64,000 bases of DNA from Dipetalonema caudispina (Eukaryota > Nematoda > Chromadorea > Rhabditida > Onchocercidae), in assembly GCA_013365325.1 (NCBI GenBank), contig JABVXV010000300.1, positions 1 through 64,000 of the forward strand, given 5' to 3'. The notes beneath the pieces are model-generated. The model had not been told where the DNA came from and searched no databases. It worked only from the letters and a program-made list of their open reading frames with translations. The translations under genes and the position numbers were made by a program. Of this stretch, positions 39,643 to 50,499 are shown piece after piece. Position 1 is the stretch's first letter; every line of letters begins with the position of its first letter.

Positions 39643-42600
39643 ATGGAATGCGAGGACACCTTAATGACCTCGGATAACCGAGAGCGTTCATCACGATTCT
39701 TCAAAGCACCCCGGATTGGTTCACGTCGAATCCGTAATAGATTAGTCCAAAAGGGTGGTATATGCAATATATCACTTGTTAATGTACCCAAACAACGGCG
39801 AAAATATTTCAGGTTTTTTATTACTTTTTTTTTTCCCCTCCATTCTTTCTCTTGTCCCTTCATCAATCTTCTTTGAGTGTATGATAAACAAAAAGGTTAA
39901 AAAAACCTTCCAATAGCGAATCACAAAATGAGATTTAAGTAAAGATGGAAATAAGCCTATTTGCTTTTCTCGAATCATTCTCATTTTGGCTTTAGATTAA
40001 ACATGCCATTATAATAAAATATTTTCCCCGAAAAAAAATTGCTTTGTAGCGCATGAAATTCCAAGATTTTATTATTTAAAATTTAGCTAACAACTCTGAA
40101 TGAAATTTGAATTAGTTAGTATGACAAATCCTAAACGATTCTTGGCTGGTGAAAAATAATGAAAGAGATAATTTTACCTAAAACTAAGGAATAAAACAAT
40201 CGAAACAATCGAATTGGTCCAAGGATATATAACATAGAAGAAAATGAAGCTCCACAGATTGTATAGTTTTGAGTGAATCCCTCAATTTATAATAACGATT
40301 AGTTCATATTTGCAAAAAATCAATTGAGAATTTTTCCCTTCAACCTCTTCAATTCAATTCATTCATTCATTATAAATTAAAATGAATTAAAACTCTGTTA
40401 AATTTTAGTGATATCTTTACAACAGTAATTGAAATTAGATGGCGTTGGACACTTTTATTCTTTGCAACATCATTTATCGCCTCATGGACATTTTTCTTTT
40501 CTGTTTATTATTTTTTTATTACGATACATGGTGATTTCGAACATATCAATGATCCAAATTGGATACCGTGTATTATGAATGCTAACAGCAAAACAAATAT
40601 CTTTTTATTCTCATTTACAACTCAAACAACGATTGGTTATGGTTTTAGGTTATAAATTTTTAACTCGTTCACATAAATTAATTTCTTTCTGATAAATTTA
40701 AAATTTCATAAATTCAAAAAAAAAAGGAATATTTGATATATAGATAATTATTGATTGGAGAAGAAAAAGTTCTTTATTTCAATTTCAGCAATTAATTTAA
40801 ATTCTAATTGACTTATTTTTTTTTCCCACCCAAACATAATTTCTCATAATAAAATTGAGAGATGTTTTTAATTTAATTAGTTCGAATTTTGCTAATATTT
40901 TAGATATCCAACAAGTGAGTGCCCACTAATTATTATAACAATGTGCCTTCAATTTATGGTTGGTGTTATGTGCCATACATTGATGACTGGTGTAATATTT
41001 GCTAAATTAGCAAGGCCTATCAAACGAGCTGCAACTATTATATTTAGGTTATATTTCTAATAAAATATTAGTTAATTAATAGAATTTTTTTTTTAAATTA
41101 AAAATCATGAAATATTTTTAAAAAATTGGTAAATTTTTTATTTGTCTAGGAAAAAAAAAAAAAATTGCTTAAGGAAAGAAAAAAATATTTCCAAAGATAA
41201 AACTTCAAGAAAAAAATTGCGATATATTGATAAAAGATTACAAATCTTTTATTACATCAATAAATTGAACATTTTATTAATTTTAATGAAATTTTCGAAT
41301 TAATTCATTATTTCCTGACAATATTAGTTGATAAATACGGTGAAAATTATTTGATACTATTCCATGAAATGTTTTCTCTCGTTGGAATGCAACAACTATC
41401 ATTTGTTTATTTTATCATGCTGATCAAAATTCATCGAATTTCTGTCTTTTTGTTTTGTTTGTTTTTTTTTTTTTTTCTCTCTCCCTGCTCCTCCTTTTCC
41501 CTCTCTCTTCATCTTCATTCATTTTTTAAAACAATGAAAAGAGAAATTGAGAAGGAAGAAAGGAAGGGATGATATTGAATTATAGAAATTATTGATTACA
41601 CTTTTTTTATTCATTCAAAATCTTTATCATATTTTTTCATAGGAAATAATATGATAAAGATTTCGAATGGATAAAAAAAAAAAAAATGTAAATAAAACGA
41701 TTCAAACTATTATCTATATTCATATGTAAATTTTGACGGATATTTCGTGCTAAATTCCTTTTATCTCAAATATCTACTTGTTATTTTTAGAATTGCTAAA
41801 ATTCCTCTTCTTATTAATAGTCGAATTCAATAATTAGCATAGAAATAATCCAATTAATTGTACATTACGATGAGATTATTTATCAAATTGATAATACAAT
41901 TATCGAAAAAAAAAAAAAAAAAAACATGGTTTCATAGGTATTTGATAATTTATTTCAGCAAAAATGCGGTAATCTGTATGCGAGATGGTAAATTGTGCCT
42001 ACTTTTTCGGGTTGGTGACATGAGGAAAAGCTCATTAGCCGAAGCTCATGTTCGTTTACAGGTTAGTTTCACAAAAAACTAACATCGAAATTTCATATAA
42101 TTGTAAAAAAAAAAAAAAAAAAAAAAAAACGAAATTCTATTGAAACAGTATTGAAGAGTGTTTTTTTCTTTTTTTTTTTTTTTTTTCAAAATTGTTATTT
42201 CAGGGGGCATTCAAATGATGCTACGATTTATATTTTCTGTGTATTTTTATTTGTTAGAACCGTTTTCTGACATATTTTTACATACGGAGCAAAGTTTTCT
42301 TTTTTTTTTTTCTCTCTCTCTCTCTCTCTCTCTTTTTGTGTTTGCTTATTTTAATTTATAACATATTTTATATGTACATGACGAATGCATTAAAATGATA
42401 AGTGAATTAGATTAACTGAATTGTTGCATGTAAATTTTACAAATGTTGCGGAAGGTTTGTTGCAAAATTCAAAAATGAATAGGAAGCATTGTTGCTGTTA
42501 ATTAAATTATACAATGAAAAATGAGATATTTTTGATGAATTCGGCAATCATTTCAATATTATAAAAATAGAATAACCTTTTCAGATGATTAAGAAGTGTA

Positions 42601-44961
42601 TAACTTACGAGGGAGAGTTACTACCATTCCATCAATTTGATATGGACGTTGGTTATGATACGGGCTTGGATCGTGTATTTGTCATTTGGCCAATAACAGT
42701 TTGCCATGAAATTGACGAGAACAGTCCGCTGTATGAGGTAAGCAAGGAAAGCCTGCGTACAGCTCGATTTGAAATTATTGCTATTCTCGAAGGTGTTGTC
42801 GAATCGGTTGGTTCAACAACGCAAGCACGAACATCTTATTTACCCAATGAAATTTTATGGGGCAAGCGGTAAGTTAAAACATGTTTCCATGCAAATAAAA
42901 CGATGATTAATTTCTGTCGGTTTAAAGCCAAAATGTAAAACATCGAATTTACTCATTTATTTTATTGTTTCATAGATTCATCTAATTGATTACTTTGGTC
43001 TCTTCATCAGCTGCTTAATTGATTAATTCATTTGCTCATATTTATTTGCCGAATTTAATCAAACTTATCTGCTTATCAAATTCGTTCGTTTTTGTTTATT
43101 TAGGAAGAAGGATCATAGTTTAGGAATCATATGCTTAGAATATATTTCAATTACTAATTAATGTTAATTTGCTCTTCATGGATTCTTGCAAGAATGAAAA
43201 TATTACCATATTAAATGAGCAAACTGATTCTGTTTAACTTCTCCAATATGATCTAAGATTTATATAGCCATTCCACGGTAAATGGCCCGTCCAAAAAATA
43301 AATGGGCGATTTCACTCGTAATCACCAACAATGAAAAACACTGCATAAGTATTTAATGGCTATTTTGTGCGTTCAGTCCATATACATACAAACAAAACAT
43401 ACATCCCAAACAGACGGTCATATAAACAGTACAGTGTCACTAGAGAGATTGTACAGTGTGACCAGCTTCTGTTTCTTAATGACCGGTAATGATCACTGTA
43501 AGCAGTTTGTTGTGTATGTGTCAGACAGTTAAACAGATTGTATTTGCAACTTATATTAAAAAGAATGGATTGAAATGATATATAAACAAATGGAATCATT
43601 GTTGTTTTTAGGAAATTATTTAAAGAATGAAATTTCATATTTAAAAAATTGACAATATTAAACATATCGTTGTCTTAAAATAATGCCTACTTTTTGTATC
43701 TTCTACAATATATTAAAATTTAATTAAAATAAGAAAAGATGAAAATTTTCATCTCACATCGTCTAAAATTTCATTAATATAAATCGTATCTTTTTGAAAT
43801 TATAAAATGAAAAAATTTAATTGATTAATTTTCTAGATATTATTAAATTAGTACAACTTCCATGTAATATATTTTCTATTGTTCTTCATCATCACTAATC
43901 TATAGATTTCATTTTCCAAATTACGATATGGAAAATCATAAATCTGAAAAGTTTCAAATTAAAATTTCGAATTTTAAACCAATCTTTTAGAAATTTCCAA
44001 TTTTATAGTTTTGAGAAGCTCGTAACATATCAACGTGATAATGGCGAATACAGGATTGATTTTGAAAAATTTCATAATGTTTACGATGTTGATACACCAC
44101 CGTGTTCGGCAAAAGAACTTGACAAAATGCGGGTAATACTTTGATAATAATTTAAATTAGATGTAAGAGGTGTGAAATTTCACAGGATAGGAACTATCTG
44201 AAATAATGATGTCATCAACATCGAGAGAGCCGAATGGTAGTTGACAGTTGGAAACTTCAATTAAACACTACGCTGAAATGCAAAAAATAATTTAGTAATA
44301 AAATTTTTTAGAATTTCAATTTGGAAATGTGTTTTAAACTGAAATAATTCAGGATCTTGGTTTAAAACCAGAAAATGCTTATCAAATAGCACCTGATTTG
44401 AATGATAATTCGGCTGAAAGTTCACCTATTATTGCAATCCATCCAAAAGGTTCCAGTCCACGATTATCAGTTTTATTGAGTAAAGGAGATAATGGTACCT
44501 TACGTCATCCTGATAAAGTTGAAACGGATGATGAAGACAATGACCAAACAATTCATGTACGTTTACCCCAATTTTCTTTTTAAATAATTACATCCCATTA
44601 TTGTTCACAAATTTTATTCAACTTATAGAAACATATCTTATCGTATTACCTTACCTAAGACTTCTAATGTCTATTAACATACCTGTCATCTGTTTGCAAT
44701 ACTTAATTTGTTATTTTGAAAATTGTAGGAATACTTTGATAATTGTCATATATAACAAATAGATATCAATCAAAACGATATCGATCTTCAATCCGACATT
44801 CGTCTTTTTGATATTAATGCAAAAAATTAAAAAATAAAAAATCAAAATTTCAGGTAGATGTTGGTCTACAACATAAGCGATCACTATTGATGCACGCTCA
44901 AAGTCCGGATATTTTAGCACGTCATAAGCAATCAGTAAGACGAGGTCCTGATCTTTTTTAA
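39643..44961 (+). CDS. Inward-rectifier potassium channel (Kir/IRK family)
   Basis: Eight exons: 39643-39812, 40409-40648, 40904-41047, 41959-42061, 42585-42868, 44009-44132, 44353-44556, 44854-44961, all in phase, 458 residues from this ATG. Order: basic N-terminus, M1 (about 66-90), pore loop with selectivity filter TTIGYGFR, M2, then a full Kir cytoplasmic domain ([42 protein letters not shown]). The two extracellular disulfide cysteines are present (WIPC and SECP), as are PIP2-contact basics after M2 (ARPIKR). Two pore positions are unusual: the Glu usual before TQTTIGYG is Thr, and the rectification-controller Asp of M2 is His. The exon is open upstream of the ATG and follows TATTTTTAG at 39628, so a longer N-terminus from an upstream exon is possible. 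The family conducts K+ and sets membrane potential. AATAAA follows at about 45067. Confidence 0.92.
40409..41047 (+). other. Kir pore-forming exons (M1, pore loop, M2)
   Basis: Exon 40409-40648 encodes M1 and the filter; the intron falls inside the Arg codon of TIGYGFR. Exon 40904-41047 encodes M2. The codon at 40617-40619 (ACA, Thr) stands where Kir1/Kir2 channels have the pore-helix Glu. The codon at 40974-40976 (CAT, His) stands where Kir2.1 has Asp172. Confidence 0.88.
42312..42333. repeat. (CT)n microsatellite
   Basis: About ten CT units immediately after a poly-T run, in the Kir intron between 42061 and 42585. Confidence 0.95.
43265..43560. other. GC-richer unique segment inside a Kir intron
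   Basis: Within the 42869-44008 intron this stretch lacks homopolymers. It carries the near-direct repeat GTACAGTGTCAC / GTACAGTGTGAC (about 43429 and 43451) and an imperfect hairpin bounded by AAACAG and CTGTTT, with inner GTCAC/GTGAC pairing. It is either a small inserted element or a regulatory or structured RNA segment. No exon is supported. Confidence 0.35.
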
Positions 44962-46012
44962 GGAAATTATTTGCTTTCATCATTCATGTGTTGCATTTTA
45001 AATATACGGTATCCTTTCCGTACATTCCTGCATTCTCCTTTAGTATTATTACAAATGCATAGCGAGAATAAACTATTTTTTTTTATATCTCATTTATACA
45101 TTTAGTGTTAACATTTTGTTTTATCTGATGTATTTGAAATAAATTTATACATTATCATGTGTTATTGACAAAGAGAAAAGAGTTGTGAAATTATTAGGAT
45201 TGAATTAGAAGCATTTATTTGATAATTTTTAGCCTAATATAATGACGTAGTATTTGATGGAATCATTTAAATTGTTTGGTCATTTAAACGGAAAATATTT
45301 GAAATGCTAAAAAGTGCAATAATAGTAACCTTGATCCTATCATATTTGTACTTCTCGAAAATGGCTATGAGTATCTAATTTACTCGATATTTTTGCTGCT
45401 ATCAATTTGGATCATTTAATTTCGACAAATGATAATGTCATGGCTATCAGGTTAAAGTTCCAGAAATATTTGCAAGCATATTTTATCATTATGCATTTAT
45501 TGTTATTCTCATGTTCAACTGAAGTAGCTAACATATCAATTTTTTAATTCATTAAAGCCAAATGATCCAAACTGATAACATCAACAAAAAAAAATTACTT
45601 CCTATTTGTTGTTTATTTCAGCAGGATGATTGTTTTTTTGTTACTAATAGACTGAGAACATGCTTTTGCTCTCTCAAAGCTTTTAGATTGATTAATAAAT
45701 GATTAAAATATGATTTATTGATGAAATGGAAATGGTTTAAATTGCTTTTAAAATATGATAAATTTGATGAAATTTAACCGACTTAGGATATATAATGTGT
45801 TCAATCTTTCATATATTTAGGCTCTTTTATCTCTTCATCTGTTATGTTCGTATGAATATATTATAATTTCATATGAATAACTTCAACTGTATTGCAATTC
45901 AATTCATTGTTGAAATTTTCCACTTAATCTTTATACGGTCAAAATAGAAATGGAATATGAATAGGCGAAATGAGCAACAATAATACATTCTTTTTTCTAA
46001 TAATGATAAGCA
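44962..46012. other. Tail-to-tail intergenic region between the Kir and GPCR genes
   Basis: About 1 kb holding the 3' UTRs of both converging genes. AATAAA at about 45067-45072 serves the Kir side. TTTATT hexamers such as that near 45714 could serve the minus-strand GPCR. No exon is seen. Confidence 0.5.
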
Positions 46013-46336
46013 TCATTCCAATGTCGACGAAGAATCCTTTTCAACTTTATTGAATAACGGATTGGAAGATAGTAATAGAATCGTTTCTTGATTATCGTTT
46101 ACTTCAGAAGATGATTGTTCTGCGATAGTAAATGGAATCTGTACTGCAATTTGCGAAGGATTTGTTTCCAGTGCAACAATTGAATGTTGTGTTCTTTGTC
46201 TATCTAAGCCAATACCTGTTACTGATATGAATACTGCTCCTAAAATGCTTCATTTCAGGTGTAAAATAATAAATATGAATTCATAAATTATAGTATAAAT
46301 AATACATCAATGTAATGAATCAAATTTTCTCTCGTT

Positions 46337-46373
<37 letters not shown>

Positions 46374-49300
46374 TTCTTCTATTGATAACATCAATATGTA
46401 CTTTAAAATTTATTTAGAATCTTACCAAATTGTTATGAAATTTAATTGTGATGTTGGAAAATTTATTCAAAATCTAACCCAAACTATTGCGTGTTTTACG
46501 TAATGTAATATTATCCGTTGAATTATGCATGATAGTTTTGTTTTGACTATTCAGCTGCTGTTTCAATTCACCCTTTAGGTGATGTTTCCGTCTAGATCGT
46601 CTCGATAATATTGAGAAACAGACCACCAAATGATAATAGAAGAAGCATACAGTAAAACGAACCTATGAATATTTAATTCCAAAATTTCAAGTTATTTTAT
46701 TAAAAAAAAAAAATCTTCGCTCATATTATCTAAATTTAAACGTTTTATGATTAATAGATTTAAAATTAATTTAATTCAAATTATAAGTGAAAGATAAAGA
46801 AAAAGAGAAGGCATTAATTTAATTGTATGAAAGTATTAAGATGATAGAGAATAGAAAATGATTTATATAAATAATATTTGAAAAAATATTTAGGAGAGAA
46901 ATTAATTTACCTCTCTAAGAATAATTTTATCATTAATTAAATAAATAGGAAATCGTAAACTAGCAGCTAATATTGCAAGTAATGAGGAAACATCAGTTGC
47001 AATCGAATAAAATTCTTCCACTTGTAACAATGATGCATCATCCAAATATTCCCATGCAGCAATGATAACATCAATGATATTTGAGAATAGATAACAGGTG
47101 ACAACCATTATCAATGATCTTGTGGCTGCTTTTACACGATTACGAAGTTTACATGATGCTACCCTTAAATTTATTTAACACTTCGTTTTTTTTTTTTTTT
47201 CTTTTTTCTGCTCAATTTACACTTTTTTTTTGTGTCAGCTTCAAATTTTGACAATAATTTTGTTTTTCTTTTCCCTCACTAAAGAAAATAACAATTTTTT
47301 GGATTGTTTGTTTGTTTTCTTTTTTTTTTCTCTTTCTTTGGTTTGATTCATCCTTTTGTTTTCATCGAAATTATTACAATAATTAAAGAGAGTTTTGTTT
47401 TTCACTAAAGAAAATTTTAATTTTGAAAAACAAATTAATATGACATATTGATCATTCTAATTCACCTTTTCGTATTGACCCAAAATTTAACAATAATCAA
47501 AAAATGTTTTGCCTGTTTTTTTATCAGAAAAAATTTCAATTTTGAAATACAAATTTTTTTGGATTATTTCAATTAAACATGTTTAGCATTATGTATTTGC
47601 AAAAAAAAAAGCCAGTTTAAATCTTAAAAAAAGGAAGAATAAATAAAAAAAAAACTCTTGTCAAAGATTTCCATTTTCGAAAATTTATCCCTTTTTTAAT
47701 TTCAATTTTACATTCTTTTATTCAAACAAAAAAAAAAAAAAAATTAAATATACTGAAAAAATATTGGCACCAAAATATTTAAGCACATATAGATGTATGT
47801 GTATAACAGAAAATTGTTTAGTTTCCCATTTGAAAAAATAAAAAAAAAAAAAAAAAGTAAAAAATAAGTGATACTGTACGATGATTAAAATTGTTTATAT
47901 CCATAACTTTTTTCGAAATTTCGATAATTAATTTGAAAAATTCGATAAATACAATCGGTTGTACTGATAATAATTGAATGTTGCAATTGTTGATTTGCAT
48001 GCGAAGTCGTCAAAAAAATCATTTGGTTTAAGTAAGGGTATGACAAATTGTTGACCAAGGAAGAATTTGAATTTTGTTGTCGCAATTACTAAATGTGGTA
48101 AATTTTGGATATACATTTCGAAGAAGGAAAAAAAGATTTGGAATGATTTTGATTGATTTGCATTTTGCATTTCAGTAATATTGACAATAATGCATTAAAG
48201 ATTTTTTGCGTTTCAGAAAAAAATAAAACAAAATAAAATAAAATTTGCAAATATTGTACGGGAAGGCTTGAAGTTAAAAGTTAAAAGTGCGAATAATGTG
48301 CATTATTGAGGGAAATTGTTTTCGAAATAAACTACAAATCAAAGTATTTAGTCTTTGGCTTATTTTATTTGCCCTAATATATGAAAGTAAATTTTATTTG
48401 AAATCTTTCATTATGCATTTATATGTGCTAAATCAGTATTGGCCAAAATTCGAATAAAATTTCGTTTGCGTCTAATTTAATTATCATTATATTTTATTGG
48501 CCTAATCCATCTTAAAAATTTATTTCAATAAATAAAAAAGAAAAAAAAAAACCGACAAAGAAAATCTAATGCATTTTATTAATTATGAAATTATTGCTAT
48601 TAAAATTTAATAAGATTAACCAATAAATCGGGCAATGCATGGATGACGAATAATTTTATGAGATAACTAATTTCATCAAATATTCATAATATTGAAATTG
48701 CTAAAATATTTTTGATGATTTTAGTTAATTATTAACTAATAATACTTCATTGATTATTTCATATTTACTCGAAAATTAATTGAAAAAAAACTTACGAAAT
48801 TCCAAATATGCAATATAATACAAGCATTTTAATCGTATTTTCGCGATTATTCTTTCGTAAATTGATCACAATAGCTGTATTACAATATAATAAAACAAAA
48901 AATGGCAAAAATACGGTAGCAATACGTCTGGTCCAAAATCGCCATATTCCATCATAATAAACATTACGAGCAAGTTCACTAATTTTTACGCCCATACTTG
49001 CAAATCCTTCGCATTCTTCCAAATGATAAATCTAAGGTCCATTATTGTGCGGGAATTTTTGGAATTGAAAATTATCATTGAAAAATTCCTAATATTTTAA
49101 TCAATCAATATGAATGTTTTAAAAAGATGATATATTCAATTAGGTTTTTTTTTTTTTTTTTTAAGAAAAAGAAGAAAATTATCCTTAAATTTGATTCCTT
49201 GGATATAAATATATGATATAGTATCATAATGAAATATATAAAATTGTACTTTAACATATTACAAAATAGATCATTTTTCATAAAACAATCATTAATACCA

Positions 49301-50348
49301 TCAGTAATTTATTAGAAATTAAAAAATGTAAATATCTAAAATATTTTTAAAATATTATAATAACTTACCTGTATTTCGAAATAAATGGTACCACGAAATA
49401 AAACACCAAACAGGAATGCCATAATGACAATTTTTCCACGATGACGACAGAAAAATCGAAATATTATTATTGTCCTAGAAAAAAAGAAAAAAAAAGAATT
49501 TTTTCTTCTTTTTTTTTTTGAACATATTTTAAAATTAATTTTTATAGTTTTTCATTTAAAATAAATTCACAAAAAGTTTTTTTTTTTTTTCCCACTTAAC
49601 TCCTGCTAGTGCCATTTTGAAGATATCGTTCAACAGCAGCAGCCATAATGAGGAATGACACAGTACATATTGCAATATGAGAGATTGCAAATGCCACCCT
49701 TAAATAATTGTGCCAAAGACGAAACAGCGGGAAATAATGAAAATATTCTGCATATATCTGAATTAAATTTTTGATTAACTTTTTCATCTTTCTTTTTTTA
49801 ATACAAACATCAAAATATTTTAAAAAACTTAAAAATTTAAATTTCAACAATGAAATTAATTAAGCAAACAAAAAGAAAATTAGGTAATTATAATTACTTT
49901 TGCCAAGTGTTTTTTTTTTTTTTTTTCTTTTTTGGTAGAATACGATAGTTAGAAAGGAAATGTAACTTTATGTAATTTGCAAGTTTCAAATAATTTTTTT
50001 TTTTTTTTTAAAAAAGGGGAAAAAAAAAAAAACTACCTGTATTGACATAATTTCAACATATGAAAAACAAATGAATATATCACATGCACTAAGACATGTA
50101 AGATATAATAAATTCTTATTCCGTAATGCTCTTGAGCTTATAAATGTATAAAATACGAGGGCATTCTCGAAAAAACCAATTAATGCTATTATTGTACCAA
50201 TAACACCCACCAATACCATTTTAAAGCCCTTGAACAGAAAAATTTAATAGTACAAATGATTATACATACTATTAATTTGTAAAAATTTCATCATTTTTTT
50301 TTTTCAAATTGCAAAATTAAAAAGTTCATTAATCGCATTACTTCTAGG

Positions 50349-50387
<39 letters not shown>

Positions 50388-50499
50388 CTCATTTTAATCG
50401 AATAATTAATATCAGAAATGAAATTAAACAACAAACTAGGAAAAGCGGTGGATGTTCTTCGCATTCGTGCTCATTATTTGACAGTGTTGAGTTGTCCAT
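46013..50499 (-). CDS. Rhodopsin-like GPCR, probable nematode neuropeptide receptor
   Basis: Eight exons (minus): 50499-50437, 50228-50037, 49757-49603, 49474-49369, 49031-48796, 47163-46911, 46662-46500, 46239-46013, summing to 464 codons plus TGA. The extracellular N-terminus (MDNSTLSNNEHECEE) has a glycosylation site. TM1 has GFFENALVFYTF and TM2 LLYLTCLSACDIFICF. TM3 ends in the E/DRY-type motif VERYLQ. TM4-TM6 follow, and TM7 has LRFPIYLIND in place of NPxxY, a form seen in nematode FMRFamide-receptor-like GPCRs. Then comes a basic, Ser/Gln-rich tail of about 130 residues. The family couples peptide ligands to G proteins, usually in neurons or muscle. The frame is continuous only if exon 3 ends at 49603 before GA rather than GT. 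The ligand and exact orthologue are not recognised. Confidence 0.85.
47250..47580. repeat. Three diverged tandem copies in a GPCR intron
   Basis: ACAATAAT starts at 47251, 47376 and 47490. Each is followed by a T-rich block, then a CACTAAAGAAAAT / TCAGAAAAAAT block and an AATTTTGAAA-type block. Copies one and three share AATTTTTTGGATT. It lies in the intron between GPCR exons 5 and 6. Confidence 0.5.
50352..50387. repeat. Poly-T tract in GPCR intron 1
   Basis: About 36 consecutive T residues between GPCR exons 1 and 2. Confidence 0.9.
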
